Origin: CAZYBU01 sp964645775
Lineage (GTDB): Bacteria; Spirochaetota; UBA4802; UBA5550
Direction: 5' to 3'
Length of the DNA: 64,000 nt
NCBI GenBank assembly: GCA_964645775.1
Contig: CAZYBU010000004.1
Coordinates: 1-64,000 of the forward strand
Shown: piece by piece, positions 18,261 to 25,974 of the stretch
Layout: each line of letters opens with the position of its first letter
Numbering within the stretch: the first letter of the stretch is position 1
The notes under the pieces: model-generated
The model's input: the letters and a program-made list of their open reading frames with translations, nothing else
The model's database searches: none
What the model was told of the DNA's origin: nothing
Program-made: the position numbers and the translations under genes

Positions 18261-18914
18261 ATGCGAAAAGCATTCATACTCATATTCCTGATCCTGCTTC
18301 TTCCCATGGTTCCTTTTGCCCAGGAAACCAGCACAAGTGAAGAGAAGAAGAACACGAGTGATTATCTGATTATCACGCCGGGCGCTCGATACAGTGACAC
18401 ATTTGAGATCGATAAGATCTATTTCAATAAAACCATTGATCTGGGCGGAAGGGGAGAAGTTTTAAAGGTTGTTATGGTGATCAAAAACCTGACAGATGAT
18501 CCCCAGGATCTCTACATCTTTACCTTCGCCACATATGAAAAACCTCCCAAAGAGTTAACCAGTTTTGATCGCCCCATCAAGCAGAAAGACAAACTGAGGA
18601 ACTTTAAACCTTATCCCGATAATCCTGAGAATTTCAAGTATCCGAAGAAAGACAAATGGGGAAATACCATTAAGAATGAAGATGGCGAGACGGTAATGAC
18701 CTTTCATAAAAACCCCAAAGATCCGAAGGAAGGTATAAATCCCAGAACAGGGAAGCCCTATCATCTTGAGAATAAGCTCGTTGTCAGAACTCAGCACCTG
18801 AGTAAATACAAAACAGACTATACATTCTTCAACCATCTCACTGTCATTATCTTTAATAATAAACTGGAACCTGTTGCACGACAGATATGGCGTTTCAAGG
18901 GTTACCGCAGGTAG
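18261..18914 (+). CDS. Exported protein of unknown function
   Basis: A 217-residue protein with a signal peptide (RKAFILIFLILLLPMVPFAQ, cleavage probably after Ala/Gln around residue 20). The mature part has a beta-rich body (VLKVVMVIKNLTDD, FTFATYEKPP) and a Lys/Pro/Asp-rich middle including NPRTGKPYHLENKLVV. I do not recognise a family. ATG 18261 is chosen because GGGGA lies five bases ahead; an in-frame TTG at 18249 is less likely. Positioned 59 bases after the large oxidase and 89 bases before a second exported protein with its own promoter. Confidence 0.7.
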   Translation: MRKAFILIFLILLLPMVPFAQETSTSEEKKNTSDYLIITPGARYSDTFEIDKIYFNKTIDLGGRGEVLKVVMVIKNLTDDPQDLYIFTFATYEKPPKELTSFDRPIKQKDKLRNFKPYPDNPENFKYPKKDKWGNTIKNEDGETVMTFHKNPKDPKEGINPRTGKPYHLENKLVVRTQHLSKYKTDYTFFNHLTVIIFNNKLEPVARQIWRFKGYRR

Positions 18915-18935
18915 AGGGTTATCCCGTTTTATCCA

Positions 18936-18964
18936 TTGACTTTTTCCTGTTAACTTCATATAAT
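18936..18964 (+). promoter_or_regulatory. Strong sigma-70-type promoter for the exported HEMTH protein
   Basis: TTGACT at 18936-18941 and a perfect TATAAT at 18959-18964 are separated by exactly 17 bases. The predicted transcript would begin near 18971, giving a leader of about 33 bases before ATG 19004. This is among the clearest promoters in the window. Confidence 0.82.
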
Positions 18965-19003
18965 ACTCGTATCAGGTGAGTGCCGGTCTCAGAAGAGTAT
19001 AGT

Positions 19004-20068
19004 ATGAAAAATTTTGTTATCATTGCCATTCTTATGGTCAGCACTTCGCTCCTTGCTGATACTTCTTATACTACCGAAAGGAATAAAAGTATAAAAAGTG
19101 TAAATGGAAGGTTATACGCTTATATCGTCCTTCTCTTTAATGAAAATCCCCATTTTGTTAACCTTATTCAGAAGGGAACGGTTCCCCTTAATGTAATCGG
19201 TAATGAAGGCTTCCATGTACGGGAGTACAAGAGATATCTTCGAACGGTTCAAAGCTCCAAGATTCTTGAATTAGCACGGCTTATGCTATCCGTTTATCTT
19301 GAACCGAAACGATATTCGTCCCAAGACCTGAATAAGATGGAGAAGAACCTTGAAGCCTATAATATTATTCTCCGTTTTTCCAAATACAACAATACAGGGC
19401 TTAACCAGATAACGCTTGAATACTGCATCTTCGCGAGACGTGTCAGGCTGGAGATTACCCATCCTCTCATTAATATCCGAGAAGAGATATATAATATTCA
19501 GCCTTTCATATATTACGATGAGTTCTCCACAAGCAACTCAACCTTCTATTACGACATGATCTATATTAACCCGGACGAGGTAACTAATGACGCTATCATC
19601 GCACACCGGATTCAAAAAAACCAGAACGTACAATCCATGTTCTTTGTCGGATCCGTGGTCAATGATGACATCAAATACTGTCTTTCCAGGGCCTTTAACG
19701 ATACATCCCGTATCCGGGACGAGATATGGAAGATGTTCGTTCTTCATGAAATGACACATAAAATCATTAACAATCGCTATAATCATTTCGATCAAATCAC
19801 CGGAGAAGAACTCTCACTGAGCAGCACAATCTATGCCAACCCCTATCTCGGGATGTCCGTACTCTACAGCTACATGAACTACAACGCCATCAATCCCCAC
19901 AGAGTCGCAGCCATAAATTTTTTACGTTTTGTATCAGAAGAGACCCAAAAAACAGAGATCATGGAAAATCCGGGATTGCTGAAATTCTTTCCCGAAGCTG
20001 AACTGAAACGACTGAGCAAACGTCACTTTCATCACATTTTGCAGAAACTCAAGATGGTTCAGAAGTAA
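19004..20068 (+). CDS. Exported protein with HExxH motif, possible zinc metallopeptidase
   Basis: A 354-residue protein beginning with a signal peptide (MKNFVIIAILMVSTSLLA, likely cleaved after Ala). Near residue 250 the sequence FVLHEMTHKIINN contains a HExxH motif inside a helix; GEELSLSS about 20 residues later supplies a candidate third ligand Glu. That pattern is compatible with gluzincin-type peptidases, but I cannot place the family. Start choice: ATG 19004 is preceded by AGAAGAG and follows the promoter at 18936. An in-frame GTG at 18980 would extend the N-terminus and spoil the signal peptide. The stop overlaps the next, opposite gene by 10 bases. Confidence 0.72.
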   Translation: MKNFVIIAILMVSTSLLADTSYTTERNKSIKSVNGRLYAYIVLLFNENPHFVNLIQKGTVPLNVIGNEGFHVREYKRYLRTVQSSKILELARLMLSVYLEPKRYSSQDLNKMEKNLEAYNIILRFSKYNNTGLNQITLEYCIFARRVRLEITHPLINIREEIYNIQPFIYYDEFSTSNSTFYYDMIYINPDEVTNDAIIAHRIQKNQNVQSMFFVGSVVNDDIKYCLSRAFNDTSRIRDEIWKMFVLHEMTHKIINNRYNHFDQITGEELSLSSTIYANPYLGMSVLYSYMNYNAINPHRVAAINFLRFVSEETQKTEIMENPGLLKFFPEAELKRLSKRHFHHILQKLKMVQK

Positions 20069-21099
20069 TACCGCACTTTTCTCGGTTCAGAAACCTTCAG
20101 ATCATCCTTTCTAATATTTTTCTCCCCGGTATACCAGTCCATCATGAGTTCCGTCGGATATTCCGGTCGATTCCCCTTTATAAGATCTTCTTCCATGGAC
20201 TCCCACGTTGCAAGGGTCAGATCAACGCATTTTTGAATCAGATTATCCACGGTCTCGTATCTGAGGCCGCCATTTCCGGAGGGATTTTTCCATCCTTCCC
20301 CATGATGATTCAGTATATCTGAATTAATTCTCCGGGGGTCAGGATAAATAACGAACATTTCCAATCCGGTCTTCTGTTCCATAAAAAGGAGGAGTTTTCG
20401 TCCCCGATCACCCTTTACCCTTTTGAGAGACTGGATAAACACTTTTGCTCTCCCCGCAATTGCGAGAGGATCTGGGAACAATGACCACCTGCGGGACCTC
20501 TCTACCCAGCGATGAATTGTTGAATCGGGAAAGGCATTTAACAGTCCCTCTTCGATGGTAAACGATACGGCAGGATGCATTTCCTGGATAGCCCTGCGGG
20601 GCTCACAGAGGCTTTTCATCCCTTCCGGTGAACTGTACGCCAGGTAATTGTCGATCGTGTACATCATCAACAGGTTCTTCCTTCGTACGGAAGAAATGAC
20701 CTTGCCTTTCCCCTGAAAAGGAATCCCGGACCAGTAATAGATAAAAGGGTGGAAGATGATATCCACTATTCCGTGACAAAGTAGACCGTAGAGATAGGCC
20801 CGGCTGTTCGCGGACCAGTTGTCCATTAAGTCGTTATTATTTCCAAGAAAATCAAGGACAGGTTCTAAGAATCTCTCCGCCGCAACCCCGTGAAGGTCCC
20901 GTTCAACTTTCTTTAAAATACCTGCCGGGGTATGATGAAACACATCCGGGCCCAGAGCCCCCACCATGCAGGAGCGCATCCTATCTTCCTCGGAAAAGAG
21001 AGATTCCAGCGAACGAAGAAACAGGTTCTTCTGCCGGGTCCTCTTCAGAGTATCGATAATTCTTTCAATAATACAGGTATGAGTAATGGGTCCGGGCAT
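20059..21099 (-). CDS. Zinc-dependent phospholipase C-like protein
   Basis: A 346-residue protein. It opens with MPGPITHTCI, where the first His follows Pro-Ile-Thr as in the Zn_dep_PLPC family, then GALGPDVFHH and YLYGLLCHGIVDIIFHPFIYY supply further His/Asp ligands. Members bind zinc ions and resemble Bacillus cereus phospholipase C, but most bacterial ones are uncharacterised. No signal peptide is visible, so it appears cytoplasmic, unlike secreted phospholipases. It is a single-gene unit, divergent from the cobalamin-sensor operon. Confidence 0.78.
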   Translation of the reverse strand: MPGPITHTCIIERIIDTLKRTRQKNLFLRSLESLFSEEDRMRSCMVGALGPDVFHHTPAGILKKVERDLHGVAAERFLEPVLDFLGNNNDLMDNWSANSRAYLYGLLCHGIVDIIFHPFIYYWSGIPFQGKGKVISSVRRKNLLMMYTIDNYLAYSSPEGMKSLCEPRRAIQEMHPAVSFTIEEGLLNAFPDSTIHRWVERSRRWSLFPDPLAIAGRAKVFIQSLKRVKGDRGRKLLLFMEQKTGLEMFVIYPDPRRINSDILNHHGEGWKNPSGNGGLRYETVDNLIQKCVDLTLATWESMEEDLIKGNRPEYPTELMMDWYTGEKNIRKDDLKVSEPRKVRYYF

Positions 21100-21184
21100 G
21101 ATATTTACCAGTCAACATGACAGCCATGATCGATTCTTAATCATCTGTCCAGCATTTATTATGACAAGGTGATCGCATTTGAAA

Positions 21185-21213
21185 TTGACGAAAAAATCCC
21201 CGGTTTTTATACT
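21185..21213 (+). promoter_or_regulatory. Strong sigma-70-type promoter for the cobalamin-sensor operon
   Basis: TTGACG at 21185-21190 and TATACT at 21208-21213 are 17 bases apart, each matching five of six consensus bases. A start point near 21220 fits a leader of about 25 bases containing AAGGAA at 21229-21234. The promoter therefore decides the start codon at ATG 21244, against an in-frame GTG at 21169 that lies upstream of it. Confidence 0.75.
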
Positions 21214-21243
21214 TATAGCAAAATATACAAGGAAACGCATTTC

Positions 21244-22287
21244 ATGTCAGCATATATTCATGCGGCGACAGAGCTTCAAAAACAAGAACAGGACATCCTT
21301 TACGATATCATATCTTCTTTCCAGGAAAAAGGCTTTTCTTTCAATATAACGAACGATAAGCTGATAGAATACATCCAGTACGATCTCGCATCTCTCCGTG
21401 AGGCTCTCCGGCGCCAGGATATCTCCTATTATAGCAGACAGCTTGGCTGGCTCTGGAGTATGCTTACCCGGCATGGTGTACCTGAATTCGCCATAAAAAT
21501 GCGTTACGATCAAATGCAGAAAACCATATCAGGGCACTGTACACCGAATTCTTCCCGGTTAATCAGTGATTTTATTAACAATGCCCTCTACTCTGTAAAA
21601 GAAGAGGATTCAGAGCTCTCCCATATTTTACCGGACAATCCCCTGGCTAATGAAGCAGGGGAATACATGAACAAGCTGTTGAATTCAGATAAGGGTGGAG
21701 CCATGGAGCTTATCTATTCCCTGGTAGAAAAGGGAGAACCGGTGAAATCAATATACATGGATATTTTCCAGCCGGTTCAGCTCGATATCGGTCGCCTCTG
21801 GCAGAATGATGAGATTTCCGTGGCCCAGGAACACTACTCAACGGCTTTGACCCAGCAATTGATGTCCATTCTCTTCCCCCATCTCTATACGGAAGAGAAA
21901 ACCGGTAAAAAGATGGTAGCTACATGCCTCACCGGTGAACTCCATGAACTGGGACTTCGCATGGTTACGGACTTTTTCGAATCCGAGGGATGGGAGGCAT
22001 TCTACCTGGGAGCGAACATGCCCTATCCCGGAATCATTCAGACCATTAACCGCCACAGGGTCAATCTTCTTGCCCTGTCAGCCTCCATGCCGATTCAGGT
22101 TGATCGAATAATCCAGTTCATAAGCAACGTCCGGGAACAGAGTGATCACTGGATATGCATCCTGGTGGGGGGATATCTTTTTAACCGTGATCCTGATTTA
22201 TGGAAACGTGCAGGGGCGGATGGTTTTGCCCAAAACGCGTCCGAAGCCGTAACCCTGGCCACTGAGCTCTGCGATTCAATGTCATGA
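21244..22287 (+). CDS. Cobalamin-binding sensor protein (CarH-like B12 domains, no DNA-binding domain)
   Basis: A 347-residue protein. Residues about 1-120 are helical and unassigned. Residues about 135-215 form the four-helix B12-capping domain, with W186 and E196-H197 spaced as W-x9-EH, the motif of the CarH/LitR light-sensing family. Residues about 220-345 form the Rossmann B12 domain, with GELHELG (H234 as lower cobalt ligand). CarH proteins bind adenosylcobalamin and change state in light. Here the MerR DNA-binding domain is absent, and a histidine kinase overlaps the stop by four bases, so the output should be a two-component system. Non-light B12 sensing is possible. Confidence 0.85.
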   Translation: MSAYIHAATELQKQEQDILYDIISSFQEKGFSFNITNDKLIEYIQYDLASLREALRRQDISYYSRQLGWLWSMLTRHGVPEFAIKMRYDQMQKTISGHCTPNSSRLISDFINNALYSVKEEDSELSHILPDNPLANEAGEYMNKLLNSDKGGAMELIYSLVEKGEPVKSIYMDIFQPVQLDIGRLWQNDEISVAQEHYSTALTQQLMSILFPHLYTEEKTGKKMVATCLTGELHELGLRMVTDFFESEGWEAFYLGANMPYPGIIQTINRHRVNLLALSASMPIQVDRIIQFISNVREQSDHWICILVGGYLFNRDPDLWKRAGADGFAQNASEAVTLATELCDSMS

Positions 22288-23360
22288 ATATCATCGCCAT
22301 CTGCAACCAAGAAAACCGTGTCCTTGAAATAATTGAGGATGAGACTGAAAGCATCAAACCCGGAATGATCATCCCCCTTGAAGAGGGGTTACCCCGGATT
22401 CAATTGAATGACCAGGTATATTATGGCCGTCTTATCATTCTCGCGGGAGAGGATCGTATCCTCCTGGCTCCAGGAGGCAATCACTCTCTCGAAGAGGCTC
22501 TTATCTCCATTACAAACCACTATCGTTTCCGCGTAACCGACATACAGCGAACCGTTGAAATGGAACACGCGGAACAAAAGAGTAAGGATGATGAGACCTA
22601 TAACAGGCTAACCGAGCTTAACAATGAACTCATAACAACCAGACGGGAACTCTCCCGCAAGAACATGAATCTCGACAGAATAAACCATGAACTGAACGAG
22701 GTTAACCGGGAACTTGAATCTTTCAGCTATTCCGTATCACACGACCTGAGAGCTCCCCTGAGAGTCATCACAGGATACATACATCACCTTATGAATCCCG
22801 GGGAAAAAACATGCGAAGAGGAACGTTATTCCATCCTGAAAAGGATACATGCAAACGCAAAGCATATGCAGGAGATGATCAACGCTCTTCTCGATATATC
22901 AAGACAGACCCGTAAGGAAATTGAACGGTCCCCTGTTGACATCTCATCTATTGCAGAATCAATCATCCATGACCTGAAGAAATATGAACCGGATCGAAGA
23001 GTCCAGACTGAGATTGAACCTGGAATAATTGTGAACGCTGATCATGACCTTACCCGTATCGTTCTGGTAAACCTCATCGGCAACGCCTGGAAGTACAGCG
23101 CAAAAAAAGAAATTGCAATTATTCGGCTTTACCTGGACTCTAATGGTCGTATCTGCCTGGAAGATAATGGTGCCGGTTTTTCAGAATCAATGAAAGAAGA
23201 ACTGTTTACCGTTTTCCAGAGGGCCCATGACGAAAAAGAATTCTCCGGGCTGGGTGTGGGCCTTGCCACCGTAAAGCGTATCATACACAGACACAGGGGC
23301 AGTATTGAAGCCCGGGGAGTACCGGGTGAGGGCGCGACATTCTGTTTTACTCTGGAGTGA
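22284..23360 (+). CDS. Sensor histidine kinase
   Basis: A 358-residue soluble kinase with no transmembrane segment. Residues about 1-95 are a small beta-rich N-terminal region. A coiled coil (RELSRKNMNLDRINHELNEV) leads to the HisKA H-box FSYSVSHDLRAPLR, as in phytochrome-type kinases. The ATPase has LVNLIGNAWKYS (N-box), LEDNGAGF (G1) and SGLGVGLATVKR (G2), all intact. ATG overlaps the cobalamin-sensor stop (ATGA), and the response regulator follows. Its input is probably the adjacent B12 protein; that is inference. Confidence 0.92.
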   Translation: MNIIAICNQENRVLEIIEDETESIKPGMIIPLEEGLPRIQLNDQVYYGRLIILAGEDRILLAPGGNHSLEEALISITNHYRFRVTDIQRTVEMEHAEQKSKDDETYNRLTELNNELITTRRELSRKNMNLDRINHELNEVNRELESFSYSVSHDLRAPLRVITGYIHHLMNPGEKTCEEERYSILKRIHANAKHMQEMINALLDISRQTRKEIERSPVDISSIAESIIHDLKKYEPDRRVQTEIEPGIIVNADHDLTRIVLVNLIGNAWKYSAKKEIAIIRLYLDSNGRICLEDNGAGFSESMKEELFTVFQRAHDEKEFSGLGVGLATVKRIIHRHRGSIEARGVPGEGATFCFTLE

Positions 23361-23362
23361 CC

Positions 23363-24211
23363 ATGCAATCTGTTTTTCCACCAAAAATCATGATCGTTGA
23401 CGATAATGAGGATGAGCTCTTTCTCATACAGAATCACCTGAAAAAACTAGATGCGGAAATCATCCCCATCCTTGAATCTGAGAAAGCCCTGGAACACGTT
23501 ACAGATGACAACCTTGCCCTTGTCATTCTCGATGTCGATATGCCCGGCATGGATGGATACTCCCTTGCGGAAGAGATCCGGAGTCGTCCTTCCTCCCGCT
23601 ACGTCCCGATCATATTCTACACCGGAGCCTTTCGGAACGAAAGTCACTATTTCAAAGGATATGAGCATGGCGCTATTGATTATATTCTGAAAGACAGCAA
23701 CCCGTCAATCCTGGTGGAAAAGGTAAAGATAATCCTTGAACTCTTTCTCTCCCGCAGGGAAATCCGTGACTCCGAGGTGCGATACCTGATTTTCAGGGAG
23801 GTTAACCGTCTTGAAAATCATCAGACCAACCGGCAAAATCTTTACCATGATGACCAGGATTCCCTTAAAAAACAGCAACCGGAAACCTATGATGACCTCA
23901 AACAGAGGTATTTCGAACTTATGTATTCCATGGCCACCAAACAGAAAGGACGTGTCGATTCCACAATACCCCAGCGTCTGAACGAGATAACGACTACTCT
24001 TTCAAACCTTGACGGTCGAGGCTCTGATGCTATCTCTTTGCATCTTGATGCCATCAAGATGACCCTCTCAGACGTGAAACCGGAACTCAAGTCGAGTCTC
24101 CATGAAGCTGGCAGGATCATACTCCTGGGAATTATGGACCATCTCATTACCTTTTATAGAAGCCGGTATCTTATGAAAAGAGACCTCCCTTCTGGAGGCG
24201 CAGGCCGATGA
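23363..24211 (+). CDS. Response regulator with unassigned helical output domain
   Basis: A 282-residue protein. Residues about 5-125 form a receiver: IMIVDDNEDE (acidic pair), VILDVDMPGMDG (phospho-Asp) and the Lys in YILKDSNP. The C-terminal 150 residues are charged and helical, with no DNA-binding, GGDEF or phosphatase motif that I can see. The ATG is two bases after the kinase stop, with GGAG ahead; a GTG two codons earlier overlaps the kinase. Its last four bases overlap the next gene. Output is unknown; protein-protein signalling is likely. Confidence 0.88.
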   Translation: MQSVFPPKIMIVDDNEDELFLIQNHLKKLDAEIIPILESEKALEHVTDDNLALVILDVDMPGMDGYSLAEEIRSRPSSRYVPIIFYTGAFRNESHYFKGYEHGAIDYILKDSNPSILVEKVKIILELFLSRREIRDSEVRYLIFREVNRLENHQTNRQNLYHDDQDSLKKQQPETYDDLKQRYFELMYSMATKQKGRVDSTIPQRLNEITTTLSNLDGRGSDAISLHLDAIKMTLSDVKPELKSSLHEAGRIILLGIMDHLITFYRSRYLMKRDLPSGGAGR

Positions 24212-25974
24212 AAAATTCGATCTTATTCCTTTTAATCATTATCGGTACCATCTCGGCTTCTGGTTCTGAATTCCCCAGCAGCGTATCATCCGTTCACCTC
24301 TATCAAGACCAGGCTCTCGTAACACGCCAGGCCCGCATTACTCTGAAAAAGGGCATAAATACCGTTACCCTTACCGGTCTTCCCCGTGGGATGAATGACA
24401 TCTCTGTACGTGCCGGATTACCAGAATATTTTAATGGGACACTTCTCTCAGTTGAAGTGGAGAAAAACCCTCTTCTCACAGAAAGGAGAAAGGAGATTAT
24501 CAGTATCGAGGAGAAACTGGAAACCCTTCGTAACCGGGACAGAGAACTGATGGACAAACTAAAAATAATTGACCGGCAGGAACAGTTCCTGGATTCTCTT
24601 TCGGAATTTCATGCGAAGAAATCGGGAGATGATATCATAAAGGGTCAGGTATCCACTGGGGCCTGGGAAAAGGCCCTGAATTACACAGCCAGGAAATCGG
24701 CCTCCCTGAAGACCTCTAAACGATCTGTTATCAAGAAACGTGAAAAACTCGGAGAAGAGATACAGAAACATGAATTTCGTCTTCGACAGCTGACAGGGGA
24801 GCCTTATTTCCGGTATTATAACTCCATTAACCAGGACAGGAAGAAGAAGAGCAGCCAGTACGCTCTCCAGGAATATTCCGCCTCCGTTGATGCCTATCGT
24901 GAAAAACAGAATTTCCTGTATAATCCTGTTGGAAAGGTTGATTACGAAAAACGGATCATTCTCCGCATACACAGTCGCAGTGATCAGGCAATCTCCCTGA
25001 ATGTGGAATACCTGATCCAGGGTACCAGCTGGGATATGACCTATACTCTCCGGGCAGATCACGCAGGACGAAAGGTGGAGCTTTCCGTAAATGGTGAGAT
25101 ATTCCAGAAGACAGGGGAAAACTGGAACAACATCCGAATCTCCCTCTCTACTGGTACTCCATCCTACACACTGAACCCCCCGTCTCTTCCTCCCTGGTAC
25201 GTAACTGTACGGGAGAATATTAGCCACATGAAAAAGAGTGGCTACCCACAAAAAATGGAACAACGAATGGATGACGTTTCACAGCAGGAATTAAAAAAAG
25301 AGAGAAGCCCTGCATTCTCCCGTCACGGGTCCAGGGTGGAAATCTCCTTCCCCCATCCCATAACGGTTATCTCTTCCAAAAGAAAGCAGAAAAAGAAGAT
25401 CCAGAGCTATACCCTTTCCGGAACTGATATTGAAAAGTTCTATTACGAGGCCCTGGCGGGAGTGTCGGAGTCCTCCTATCTGACAGTCCAATTAAAGAAT
25501 GGAACTGACCTTCCATGGCTGCAGGGTAAAGCACAGGTCTTTCTCTCAGGAGAGTACACCGGAAGCCTGACTATCCCCTTCACGCCTCAGGGACAGAAAC
25601 AGACTCTCGTTCTGAGCAGTGAACCCTCACTTTCTGTGACCAAGACACTGATTAAGCGGTTCGAGGATTCTCCCGGTCTCTTTGACAAGAAAAAGCGGAT
25701 ATCATACAGTTTTCTCCTGGAAGTGAAAAACGGACTCGACCATACGGCTCCTATTGAACTGAAGGACAGGTTTCCCGTATCCAGAAATGAGAAGATTGAG
25801 ATAGAAGTTATCGATCTGTCCGAACCATTCGCAAAAGGGGAAACGGACTCAGCTGACTACCACTCCGGGATGCGTCTCTGGAGGTTCAATCTGGCAGCAG
25901 GTGCGACCCGAAAAATCACTTACAGAGTTACCATAACCTTCCCCAAAGATATAAACATTGAGGGACTGAGATGA
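24208..25974 (+). CDS. MuiA-like exported protein (DUF4139 family)
   Basis: A 588-residue protein with a signal peptide (residues 1-20, ending near SASGSE). Residues 25-110 have the N-terminal DUF4140 look (VHLYQDQALVTRQARI, GINTVTLTGLPRGM), residues 90-205 a coiled coil, and the rest a beta-sandwich DUF4139 domain (VEYLIQGTSWDMTYTL, NWNNIRISLSTGTPSYTLNP). These are mucoidy-inhibitor-A-like proteins of unknown activity at the envelope. Start overlaps the response-regulator stop by four bases, and its own stop overlaps pyk by four. Confidence 0.85.
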   Translation: MKNSILFLLIIIGTISASGSEFPSSVSSVHLYQDQALVTRQARITLKKGINTVTLTGLPRGMNDISVRAGLPEYFNGTLLSVEVEKNPLLTERRKEIISIEEKLETLRNRDRELMDKLKIIDRQEQFLDSLSEFHAKKSGDDIIKGQVSTGAWEKALNYTARKSASLKTSKRSVIKKREKLGEEIQKHEFRLRQLTGEPYFRYYNSINQDRKKKSSQYALQEYSASVDAYREKQNFLYNPVGKVDYEKRIILRIHSRSDQAISLNVEYLIQGTSWDMTYTLRADHAGRKVELSVNGEIFQKTGENWNNIRISLSTGTPSYTLNPPSLPPWYVTVRENISHMKKSGYPQKMEQRMDDVSQQELKKERSPAFSRHGSRVEISFPHPITVISSKRKQKKKIQSYTLSGTDIEKFYYEALAGVSESSYLTVQLKNGTDLPWLQGKAQVFLSGEYTGSLTIPFTPQGQKQTLVLSSEPSLSVTKTLIKRFEDSPGLFDKKKRISYSFLLEVKNGLDHTAPIELKDRFPVSRNEKIEIEVIDLSEPFAKGETDSADYHSGMRLWRFNLAAGATRKITYRVTITFPKDINIEGLR

